NCBI GenBank assembly: GCA_011064865.1
Contig: JAAKFX010000103.1
Coordinates: forward strand, 1 to 5,711
Origin: Candidatus Anoxychlamydiales bacterium
GTDB taxonomy: Bacteria > Chlamydiota > Chlamydiia > Chlamydiales > SM23-39
Length of the DNA: 5,711 nt
Reading direction: 5' to 3'
Shown: positions 1 to 5,686 of the stretch, piece after piece
Numbering within the stretch: the stretch's first letter is position 1
How the letters are laid out: each line of letters begins with the position of its first letter
The notes under the pieces: generated by a model
The model's input: the letters and a program-made list of their open reading frames with translations, nothing else
The model's database searches: none
What the model was told of the DNA's origin: nothing
Translations under genes and position numbers: made by a program

Positions 1-396
1 TTCAAGACCAACTTCTTGTAAAAGAAATAAAGCTCTTTTAAAACTTTCGCTATTAGGATGAACATTTTTTCTAGCAATAGAAGCTGGCATTAAAATATTT
101 TCTAAAAGAGTTAAATCATCTATCAGATTATATGATTGAAAAATAAATCCTATATGGGAGTTTCTAATTTCGTTTGTAAAGCTTTTTTTATTCATTATTT
201 CTAAAGATCCTGCATCAAAGCTCTCTAGAGTTCCTAAAATATGTAGAAGCGTTGTTTTTCCAACACCTGACGCTCCCATAATTGCTATAGATTCGTTTTT
301 TTTAAGCTCAAAATCAATTCCTTTTAAAATATGCAAAATCTCTTGAGATTTATATGTTTTATGAATATCTTTCGCTTGAACTACAGTATCTAACAT
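1..396 (-). CDS. lolD: LolD-type lipoprotein-export ABC ATPase, 3' part cut off by window edge
   Basis: This is the ATP-binding subunit of the Lol complex, which powers release of outer-membrane lipoproteins from the inner membrane; it works on the cytoplasmic face with the permease encoded just upstream. I translated 132 codons from ATG at 396-394, open to base 1. Visible motifs are the Walker A GASGVGKTT (residues 41-49) and the Q-loop in GFIFQSYNLI (Gln87). The TLLENILMPASIA stretch near residue 97 resembles the segment after the Q-loop in LolD/MacB-type ATPases. The family is about 230 residues, so the LSGGQ signature, Walker B and H-loop lie beyond the left edge. The start directly abuts the permease stop (TAA then ATG), and GAGG lies 6 bases upstream inside the permease gene. 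LolD and other MacB-group ATPases look alike in this region, so the name rests partly on the neighbour. Confidence 0.9.
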   Translation of the reverse strand, partial: MLDTVVQAKDIHKTYKSQEILHILKGIDFELKKNESIAIMGASGVGKTTLLHILGTLESFDAGSLEIMNKKSFTNEIRNSHIGFIFQSYNLIDDLTLLENILMPASIARKNVHPNSESFKRALFLLQEVGLE

Positions 397-2505
397 TTAA
401 GACCTCAAAATGGAGCTTGGATGAATTTTACTAGCTTTAATTGCAGGAATGAGTCCTGCTACAACAGCTAGAATAGGGGTTAAAATAAGCACAAATATTA
501 GAGCATTCACACTTATCTCATTTGGCATTTTTGATCCAAAAAAAGCTGCGTTGAAAAAGCTATGCCCTTGAATAGCTGATAAAATTCTAATTACACTATC
601 TAAATTTTTCAAAGTAACAATTGAGATAAAAATTCCTAAAAATGAGCTGACAAGCCCCATAAAGAATCCACAAAATCCAAATATCAAAGCGATACTTTTG
701 GACGAGGCTCCCATTGATCTTAATATTGCGATCTCTTTTTTCTTGTCATTTACTAATAGAACTAACATCGAGATGATATTTGAACAAGCAGCTATTAAAA
801 TTATTATAGCTATTATAGTAAATAGTGTACGATCAGATTGAAATTGCTGCATTAAATCTCTAGAAAACTCAAAATCTTTATATGTTGTCACTGTAAAAAA
901 AGAGGCTAAATTTTCTTTTTCAAGTTTTTTTACTATTTTAGCTTTTATCTCATCTGCTTTTTTTAAATCTTTCATCCAAACATATACACCATTTAAAGGC
1001 GTGCCATCGAATGAAAATGAACTAGTTGTCGCATTAATTGTTTTTGTAAGATCTTTTGAAACAATTATACATTTGTTGCCTATTGGCAAAACCCCTGGAT
1101 CATAAAAACCTTTAACATATATAGGAATTCTCATCTCTTGATTAGAGCTCATTGTCATAGATGAGTATGATAAATATCCACTGTCACCAATTAAAACAGA
1201 GCTGTTTTGATAGTTTTTAGGAAGTAAGATACCATTTTTATCATCTAGGCTCGATAATGTTTTGCTATCTTTTTTTAAATTATTATAAAAAATAGGAGTT
1301 TTTATAAAATTTTTATTAAATTTTACTTTGCTTAGATTTACATCCTTTAAAGATATTTTTCCTTGAAACAAAAAATCTTGAATTTTTCCATTGATATCTA
1401 GTTTTACATCGCTAAAACAACTAGCTTTTTTTAAACTCTCAATATCAAGTGTAGCATCAGCAATTAGATCTTCCGCTAGATGAACATGCGCTGAATGAAC
1501 ATTCGCTGAATGGACATTTATAATATTCGATATTTTGTAATTTTGATCCTTTGTCTGAAAATAAAAATCAGCACCTTTTTTAATAACTTTGCCAGCTAGA
1601 GCATTTGAAGAAAAATTATTATCTCCACCTAAAATAATAGTGGAGGGTAGTTGATTTTCCATCAAAGCTATAGCGTTTAGATTAACATCCTTTTTTAAAA
1701 GATCTAAATCAAATTGATAACCTTTTTCAAGCTCAATTTTTTCAACTAAAATATTATCAAATAAACCCCTTAATCTTTTTTGAAAGATATCAGAGCTCAC
1801 AAATGTTGGATAAGTTGGGATATCTTTAGTTAAATCGCTATACGATCTATCCATCTGATGTAATATCTGATTTAAATCATCTTTTGTAGGATCTAAAATT
1901 AACGTATGAAAATTTGGGTTATTCTCTGTCTCAGATAGAAGATATGTCATCTGAGTTAAAAAGCTCACTTTATCATCTTTAAATTCAGTAAATAGATCTT
2001 TTTTAGATCTGTTTAAAGTAAGTCTCATCATTGCAGCTGAGATTTCATAGTCTTGAAATGCAAGATCGAGATTCTCTTTTTTTTGATCTTCTAAAACAGA
2101 GTATAGCTTTTTTATGGGATCTAATAATTTACCGTTTTCATATTGTGGTTTTGGAAAGCTATATGGTAGCTCCATATCACTATTTTCATCATATGGATCT
2201 GAAATAGCAGAATCTAATTTTTCTGAAATGTTTTTAGCTAAATAATTAGAATTAGAGCTATGGGAGTCTACCAGATAATAATAAGATGAGTAGTACTTCT
2301 CAGTAGGTGCTATTCTAATTGGAGCATTCAAAGATGTTAGCTTTTTTAGCCAATTCTTTTCAATTCCACCGGTTACTGATAAAAATACTAATACTAGCCA
2401 GACAACAGCTGAAATAACTAGTATTGATAGAAGAGTAATCAAAGAAGCTGAGAGTCTTCTTTTTTTAAAAAGCAAATATTTAAATGCTATTTTAAATTCA
2501 AACAT
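397..2505 (-). CDS. lolE: LolC/LolE-family lipoprotein-releasing ABC permease with an enlarged periplasmic region
   Basis: Integral inner-membrane partner of LolD, expected to extract lipoproteins bound for the outer membrane and pass them to a periplasmic carrier. The architecture is that of the FtsX/MacB permease class. A basic N-terminus (FKYLLFKKRR) leads into TM1 (about residues 19-44), then a very long periplasmic region (about 45-555). Three further hydrophobic segments follow at about 561-585, 603-630 and 667-690. The cytoplasmic KKKEIAILRSMGAS (588-601) and the C-terminal GLIPAIKASKIHPSSILRS (684-702) are typical of the family. At 702 residues it is about 300 longer than E. coli LolC or LolE; chlamydial homologues are, as I recall, also longer, near 500. 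Most of the surplus lies between about residues 70 and 430, where I recognise no domain. Residues 330-344 are a VH-rich pentapeptide repeat. The start at 2505 directly follows the rpmG stop. Only one permease is encoded here, so it may act as a homodimer. LolC versus LolE cannot be decided; the symbol follows chlamydial usage. Confidence 0.88.
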   Translation of the reverse strand: MFEFKIAFKYLLFKKRRLSASLITLLSILVISAVVWLVLVFLSVTGGIEKNWLKKLTSLNAPIRIAPTEKYYSSYYYLVDSHSSNSNYLAKNISEKLDSAISDPYDENSDMELPYSFPKPQYENGKLLDPIKKLYSVLEDQKKENLDLAFQDYEISAAMMRLTLNRSKKDLFTEFKDDKVSFLTQMTYLLSETENNPNFHTLILDPTKDDLNQILHQMDRSYSDLTKDIPTYPTFVSSDIFQKRLRGLFDNILVEKIELEKGYQFDLDLLKKDVNLNAIALMENQLPSTIILGGDNNFSSNALAGKVIKKGADFYFQTKDQNYKISNIINVHSANVHSAHVHLAEDLIADATLDIESLKKASCFSDVKLDINGKIQDFLFQGKISLKDVNLSKVKFNKNFIKTPIFYNNLKKDSKTLSSLDDKNGILLPKNYQNSSVLIGDSGYLSYSSMTMSSNQEMRIPIYVKGFYDPGVLPIGNKCIIVSKDLTKTINATTSSFSFDGTPLNGVYVWMKDLKKADEIKAKIVKKLEKENLASFFTVTTYKDFEFSRDLMQQFQSDRTLFTIIAIIILIAACSNIISMLVLLVNDKKKEIAILRSMGASSKSIALIFGFCGFFMGLVSSFLGIFISIVTLKNLDSVIRILSAIQGHSFFNAAFFGSKMPNEISVNALIFVLILTPILAVVAGLIPAIKASKIHPSSILRS
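403..406 (-). promoter_or_regulatory. Ribosome binding site for lolD, nested in the permease gene
   Basis: GAGG on the minus strand, six bases before the lolD ATG, formed by the end of the last Leu codon and the Arg codon of the permease. With the zero-base stop/start junction it supports the 396 start and suggests that ribosomes finishing the permease re-initiate on lolD. Confidence 0.55.
1475..1519 (-). repeat. Three tandem 15-bp units inside the permease gene
   Basis: Three adjacent 15-base units occupy 1475-1489, 1490-1504 and 1505-1519. On the plus strand units 2 and 3 read gctgaatgaacattc and gctgaatggacattt; unit 1 is gctagatgaacatgc. They differ from each other at two to four positions. 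Read on the minus strand they encode the pentapeptides NVHSA, NVHSA and HVHLA (residues 330-344) in the periplasmic part of the permease. The unit length is a multiple of three, so gain or loss of a unit would keep the frame. Confidence 0.85.
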
Positions 2506-2667
2506 TTACTTTGCTTCTTTATACATCACATGCTTTCTAAGCGTAGGATCGTATTTTTTTCTCTCCAATTTTTCAGTAGTATTGGTTTTGTTTTTTCTTG
2601 TCCAATAGCAGTGCTTGCTCTCTTGGCTTTTTAATTTTATAGTTTCTCTTGCGCTCTTTTTAGCCAT
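2506..2667 (-). CDS. rpmG: 50S ribosomal protein bL33, zinc-free type
   Basis: Small large-subunit ribosomal protein of 53 residues. The core IKLKSQES, YWTRKNK, LERKKYDP and LRKHVMYKEAK is the bL33 signature and closely resembles chlamydial L33 as I remember it. Zinc-binding L33 has two CxxC pairs; here the only cysteine is Cys20, so this is a C-minus form that cannot build the zinc knuckle. The ATG at 2667-2665 is preceded by AAGGGAAA with about 8 bases of spacing, a good ribosome binding site, which fixes the start. It is the first gene of the rpmG-lolE-lolD transcript, and its TAA stop directly touches the ATG of the permease gene. Rpm-lol linkage has no known functional reason, but it matches the C. 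trachomatis order CT150-CT151-CT152. Confidence 0.96.
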   Translation of the reverse strand: MAKKSARETIKLKSQESKHCYWTRKNKTNTTEKLERKKYDPTLRKHVMYKEAK

Positions 2668-2718
2668 AACAATTTTCCCTTTTTGTAAAAAAAATATTTT
2701 AGGTAATAAATATCTCTA

Positions 2719-2747
2719 GTTATAACAGATTTAAAATATAAAATCAA
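2719..2747 (-). promoter_or_regulatory. Sigma70/sigma66-type promoter of rpmG-lolE-lolD
   Basis: On the minus strand, a -35 box TTGATT (2747-2742) is separated by 17 bases from a -10 box TATAAC (2724-2719). Both differ from consensus at few positions and the spacing is ideal. Transcription would begin near 2712, giving a leader of about 45 bases before the rpmG ATG. It lies in the 186-bp gap after the LRR gene, so the operon need not depend on upstream transcription. AT-rich DNA yields chance boxes, but this pair is in the right place. Confidence 0.55.
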
Positions 2748-2819
2748 AAACTAGCTCTATTTAGATCTTTTTTCTACTCTTCGTTTTATGTTTAAAAATA
2801 TTGTTTACACCATGTATAG

Positions 2820-2844
2820 ATATTTTGAAATTTTTTCGAAATAT
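2820..2844 (-). terminator. Weak AT-rich hairpin after the LRR gene
   Basis: Arms 2820-2829 (atattttgaa) and 2835-2844 (ttcgaaatat) are complementary at nine of ten positions around a 5-base loop, starting 9 bases beyond the LRR stop codon. In the minus-strand transcript the odd position is a C-A mismatch; in a plus-strand transcript it would be a G-U pair. There is almost no G/C in the stem and no clear U-run afterwards, so this is at best a poor intrinsic terminator. No better one is visible in the gap. Confidence 0.2.
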
Positions 2845-2853
2845 AATCAAAAT

Positions 2854-4038
2854 TTACTCAATTCCAGGTTTATACAATTTCAAACTAGGAAAATCATCTT
2901 TTTTAAATCCTTTGTCACTCATTATTTTCTTCAGGTTAGTAAGATTTTTAGCAGAAGGTGGAATTTGCTTTATTTTATTTTTATACATTATAAGTGTTTC
3001 AAGACTTTCTAGATTTCCAAAATTCTCAGGTAAAAACTCTAGCTTGTTTGAAGAAATCTTCAAAGTGTCTAATACTCGTAAATCACAAAGAGAATCAGGA
3101 AGAAAAGTCAATAAATTATGATTCAGGTAAAGTTTCGTAAGAGATTTAAGCTGACCCAGTTTGTCAGGAAGAAATGCTAAAAATTTGTTATGAGAAATTA
3201 CAAGTCTAATTAAATTTGTTAAATCACAAAGAGAATCAGGAAGAGAAGTCAATAAATTATTAATAAGCTGAAGCTCTTCAAGAGATTGAAGCTCGCCTAT
3301 TTTGTCAGGAAGTAATGCTAAAAATTTATTATCATAAATTGTAAGTATTTTTAACTTTTTAAGTTGAACTAGACTATCTGGCAGAGACTCTATAGCTGTA
3401 TCACATATAGCTAGTTCTTCTAAATTTGCAAGCTTAGAAATAAATGCAGGAATATGTCTTTTAGACTTACCTGAAATTTCTAAAATTTTAAATTTTAAAA
3501 GAGCCTCAATATTTTCATCTATCCAGTTGCTAACTTCATCGACAATTTTAGCATTTGAGAGTGTTTCAAATTTTTCCAAATGTGGAACTGTAGTTTTAAC
3601 CCCAACAGGCAGCTGGCAACCGATCTGTTCTAGAAAAACACAAGCATCTATTGCTCGCATTAGATCTTCAACATCTTTAATAGTATTTTGCTCTTCTTTT
3701 AGTCTCTTACTAAACAATGTAATTAAACAAGGGATTTCAACAGGTAATTCAGAAGAATCTTTATCATAATCGCAATAACGTTTTGATAACTTAGATAAAT
3801 AATCTGCTGCAAACTCTGGGATTTTTTCTTCACTACAACCTTTTGGAATTTGAAAGTCTATGATGTTTAAAAATTCATTCCAAACATTTGAACATTTTCC
3901 ATGAGTAAGATCCTCTTCATGTTCTGCAATTAACAGCGAAAATTTTTGTACTGGAATGCTTGCAAAATATACAGCTCTTAAACGTTCAGGTACACTAGCA
4001 AAATCCATTTGTGTTAAAAAAAATGATGGTATTGACAT
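2854..4038 (-). CDS. Leucine-rich-repeat protein, cytoplasmic or secreted-effector type, function unknown
   Basis: A 394-residue protein in two parts. Residues 1-180 are mixed, mostly helical-looking and not recognised; there is no signal peptide or membrane segment. From about residue 179 come one degenerate repeat, seven clear leucine-rich repeats of 23-24 residues (starting near 206, 229, 253, 276, 300, 323 and 346) and a partial final one. The pattern is LxxLxLxxNxLxxLP, the bacterial/Shoc2-like class. Such repeats form a curved scaffold for protein binding, so a partner-binding role is inferred; no catalytic domain is visible. Residues 227-273 and 274-320 are duplicate two-repeat modules, 30 of 47 identical. 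The ATG at 4038-4036 has only a distant GGAA about 11 bases upstream; upstream in-frame codons are soon closed, and Met11 is a less likely alternative. The gene is flanked by housekeeping genes but has its own candidate promoter. LRR families are common in amoeba- and arthropod-associated chlamydiae, where some members are suspected effectors; that role is speculative here. Confidence 0.88.
   Translation of the reverse strand: MSIPSFFLTQMDFASVPERLRAVYFASIPVQKFSLLIAEHEEDLTHGKCSNVWNEFLNIIDFQIPKGCSEEKIPEFAADYLSKLSKRYCDYDKDSSELPVEIPCLITLFSKRLKEEQNTIKDVEDLMRAIDACVFLEQIGCQLPVGVKTTVPHLEKFETLSNAKIVDEVSNWIDENIEALLKFKILEISGKSKRHIPAFISKLANLEELAICDTAIESLPDSLVQLKKLKILTIYDNKFLALLPDKIGELQSLEELQLINNLLTSLPDSLCDLTNLIRLVISHNKFLAFLPDKLGQLKSLTKLYLNHNLLTFLPDSLCDLRVLDTLKISSNKLEFLPENFGNLESLETLIMYKNKIKQIPPSAKNLTNLKKIMSDKGFKKDDFPSLKLYKPGIE
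3080..3361 (-). repeat. In-frame 141-bp tandem duplication within the LRR gene
   Basis: Copy 1 is 3080-3220 and copy 2 is 3221-3361, with a repeat period of exactly 141 bases (47 codons, one 23- plus one 24-residue LRR). The first 40 bases of the two copies match at 39 positions; across all 141 I count about 113 matches by hand. A second anchor, ttgtcaggaag, recurs at 3161 and 3302, the same 141-base offset. There is no gap in the alignment, which points to unequal exchange or slippage followed by substitution. Confidence 0.9.
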
Positions 4039-4073
4039 AATTAATACATTTCCATTTTTATTAATTGCAGATA

Positions 4074-4079
4074 ATTATA
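4074..4079 (-). promoter_or_regulatory. Candidate -10 box for the LRR gene
   Basis: A perfect TATAAT (minus strand 4079-4074) lies 35 bases before the LRR start codon, predicting a leader of about 28 bases. The sequence 16-18 bases upstream is only A/T-rich with no convincing -35 box. The 86-bp gap between tsaD and the LRR gene (4039-4124) otherwise holds only A/T runs and no clear terminator, so read-through from tsaD is also possible. Confidence 0.35.
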
Positions 4080-4124
4080 CAAACTAGCGTAATTAATTAA
4101 TATTAAAATATAATTTTAAAAAAA

Positions 4125-5144
4125 TTAAAAACTGCAGCTTGGATGAGCTAAAATATCTAGCCTATCAGATTTATTCTCTTTTTTGAATTTATGATAGCCC
4201 AGACCTGCTATCATAGCAGCATTGTCTAAGCTTAGATCTTTTTGAGGCCAAAAAAGATCTATATTTAGATTTTCTTTATCAAACATTTCTCTTAAGGTTT
4301 TATTATTCGTAACGCCACCACCGAAATAAATAGCTTTTAAATTAAATTTTGAACAGGCGAGTGTACATTTTTTTATCAAATCATCAAATGCGCATTTTTG
4401 AAAAGCTGCTGCTATGTGTTTTTTCTCTTCCTCTTTTATGAGAGTTGGAAAATCTTTTTTTGAGCTTTGACCTTTGACTGTATATAAAACTTTAGTTTTA
4501 AGACCGCTAAATGAAAAATTAAAGGGGTTTTTATCAACTTTTCCAGCTTTGAATTTATATTTAGTAGAATCTCCTAATTTAGCAAGCTTTTCAACTTCAG
4601 GTCCGCCTGGATAGCGAAGATCTAAAATAGAGGCAACTTTATCAAAACTCTCGCCGATTGCATCGTCAATAGTTGTTCCAATATCTTCATATTTTCCGAT
4701 ATCTAAAATTTTTAAAAGTTTAGTATGCCCACCAGATATCACAACGCCTAAAGCTGGAAAGATTAAATTGTTAATGCTCTCCATCATAGCAGCGTAGAGA
4801 TGAGCTTCTATATGGTTGATACCGATAAATGGTTTTTTCAGTGAAAGAGATAGAGCTTTTGCAGCATTTAACCCGATAAGCACAGAGCCTATAAGTCCTG
4901 GTCTATTCGCTACAGCGATTACATCGATATCAGAGAGGGTAATATTCGCTTTTTTTAAAGATTCATCTATAGCTAAAAGTATTTTATCAACATGTGAGCG
5001 AGATGCAAGCTCTGGAAAAACTCCTCCAAATTTTTGATGTAGATGAATCTGTGAAAATATAATATTAGATAAAATTTTAGAACCATCTTCTACTACAGCT
5101 GCGGCAGTTTCATCACATGTCGTTTCAATTCCTAAGACTAACAT
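4125..5144 (-). CDS. tsaD: tRNA N6-adenosine threonylcarbamoyltransferase TsaD
   Basis: Cytoplasmic enzyme of the Kae1/TsaD/Qri7 family. With TsaB and TsaE it transfers the threonylcarbamoyl group of TC-AMP (made by TsaC) to A37 of ANN-decoding tRNAs, giving t6A. At 339 residues it has the normal full length. The family landmarks are present: N-terminal GIETTCDETAAAVV (5-18), GGVFPELASRSH (40-51), metal ligands His111 and His115 in NHIEAHL, and SGGHT (137-141). Further along are DDAIGESFDKVA (160-171) with YPGGP following, FSFSGLKT (210-217), GGGVTNN (275-281) and the third metal ligand Asp307 in LDNAAMIA. No expected residue looks missing, so it should be active. The ATG at 5144-5142 lies 7 bases after the stop of the upstream small gene and has no strong ribosome binding site (only A-rich sequence), consistent with co-transcription and possible coupling. 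Older annotations call this gene gcp or ygjD. Confidence 0.98.
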   Translation of the reverse strand: MLVLGIETTCDETAAAVVEDGSKILSNIIFSQIHLHQKFGGVFPELASRSHVDKILLAIDESLKKANITLSDIDVIAVANRPGLIGSVLIGLNAAKALSLSLKKPFIGINHIEAHLYAAMMESINNLIFPALGVVISGGHTKLLKILDIGKYEDIGTTIDDAIGESFDKVASILDLRYPGGPEVEKLAKLGDSTKYKFKAGKVDKNPFNFSFSGLKTKVLYTVKGQSSKKDFPTLIKEEEKKHIAAAFQKCAFDDLIKKCTLACSKFNLKAIYFGGGVTNNKTLREMFDKENLNIDLFWPQKDLSLDNAAMIAGLGYHKFKKENKSDRLDILAHPSCSF

Positions 5145-5151
5145 TTTTTTA

Positions 5152-5598
5152 CTAAACTTTGTTCTTAATTGGTTTTAAATTATATAAGGTATTCAATGTA
5201 TATTTTGCTAGAGATCCAAGTAAAGATCTAAGTCCCAAAATAGCAAAAGCTATTTGTGAAATAACTGTTATAGCTGTAATTATAGCAGCTGCTTGAATTG
5301 AGAAATTCACAAATAAATTGGTTATTAGAAAAGCTGATGTAAAAAGCACTACAGTTTTAAAAAATGGTTTAAACCTATTTAACTTCGGGCTGTTGAAAAA
5401 AGTAAATTTTTTAAATAACGATGATGATAAATAGTTTATAATTTCAGCAGCTCCATTGAATAAAATAGCATGCATAGGATTTATCGAAGTGACGATTCTT
5501 GCAGCTATATAGCCAATAGCTGAAGATGATAATAATCTTTTTATAAAAAGATTTCTTTGATGTGGATCTAAGGAAGTTTTTGATGCTTTTAAACTCAT
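5152..5598 (-). CDS. Small membrane protein with two adjacent hydrophobic segments, function unknown
   Basis: I do not recognise this 148-residue protein. The first part is basic and polar (MSLKASKTSLDPHQR), with a moderately hydrophobic stretch around residues 24-38. Two strong hydrophobic segments follow at about 79-98 and 101-123, separated by only a few residues, then a basic tail ending KPIKNKV. That hairpin-like bilobed pattern recalls chlamydial inclusion membrane (Inc) proteins, but it is also seen in ordinary small membrane proteins, so the link is only a suggestion. The reading frame stays open to a TTG at 5655, which would give 167 residues. I prefer the ATG at 5598-5596 because the TTG falls exactly in the -35 box of the upstream promoter and the expected transcript begins near 5620. 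There is no Shine-Dalgarno sequence before the ATG. The stop is 7 bases before tsaD, so the two are probably co-transcribed. Confidence 0.72.
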   Translation of the reverse strand: MSLKASKTSLDPHQRNLFIKRLLSSSAIGYIAARIVTSINPMHAILFNGAAEIINYLSSSLFKKFTFFNSPKLNRFKPFFKTVVLFTSAFLITNLFVNFSIQAAAIITAITVISQIAFAILGLRSLLGSLAKYTLNTLYNLKPIKNKV

Positions 5599-5626
5599 AT
5601 TATTGTTTTTCGTTAGTTTAGCAATA

Positions 5627-5655
5627 ATTATAAAGTAAATAGCAATTATTAACAA
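5627..5655 (-). promoter_or_regulatory. Sigma70/sigma66-type promoter of the small membrane gene and tsaD
   Basis: On the minus strand, TTGTTA (5655-5650) and a perfect TATAAT (5632-5627) are separated by exactly 17 bases. This is the best promoter in the window. Predicted start of transcription is near 5620, leaving a leader of about 21 bases before the ATG at 5598. Its -35 box is contained in the left arm of the inverted repeat at 5650-5686. Confidence 0.6.
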
Positions 5656-5686
5656 TGTAACAAATATTTAATATTATACATTGTTA
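5650..5686. repeat. Perfect 10-bp inverted repeat overlapping a promoter
   Basis: TAACAATGTA at 5650-5659 and its exact reverse complement TACATTGTTA at 5677-5686 flank a 17-base A/T-rich spacer; arm centres are 27 bases apart. The left arm contains the -35 box of the downstream promoter, so a bound regulator could block RNA polymerase. It could also be the remnant hairpin of a gene beyond the right edge. The remaining bases up to 5711 hold no gene that I can see. Confidence 0.5.

Noticed and set aside
2668..2853. A tRNA or small RNA gene in the gap between the LRR gene and rpmG
   Set aside because: No cloverleaf landmarks such as a GGTTCGA-type T-loop, and no GC-rich structured block; only the promoter and a weak hairpin are visible.
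2788..3121. Two overlapping plus-strand open frames (2788-3012 and 2801-3121)
   Set aside because: They mostly lie antisense to the LRR gene, have AT-driven F/I/K-rich composition, no ribosome binding site and no recognisable motif.
3527..3769. Plus-strand open frame of 80 codons
   Set aside because: It is fully antisense to the LRR gene's N-terminal region, and the serine-rich product looks like a shadow translation.
2854..4038. An F-box or BTB domain in the N-terminal part of the LRR protein
   Set aside because: These are tempting because they accompany LRRs in some amoeba-associated chlamydiae, but I could not match the characteristic residues by eye.
4081..4124. A/T palindromes after the tsaD stop as a terminator
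   Set aside because: The short palindromes are pure A/T with no stable stem and are expected by chance in such composition.
4816..5037. Plus-strand open frame of 73 codons
   Set aside because: It is fully antisense to the strongly conserved N-terminal half of tsaD and has no independent support.
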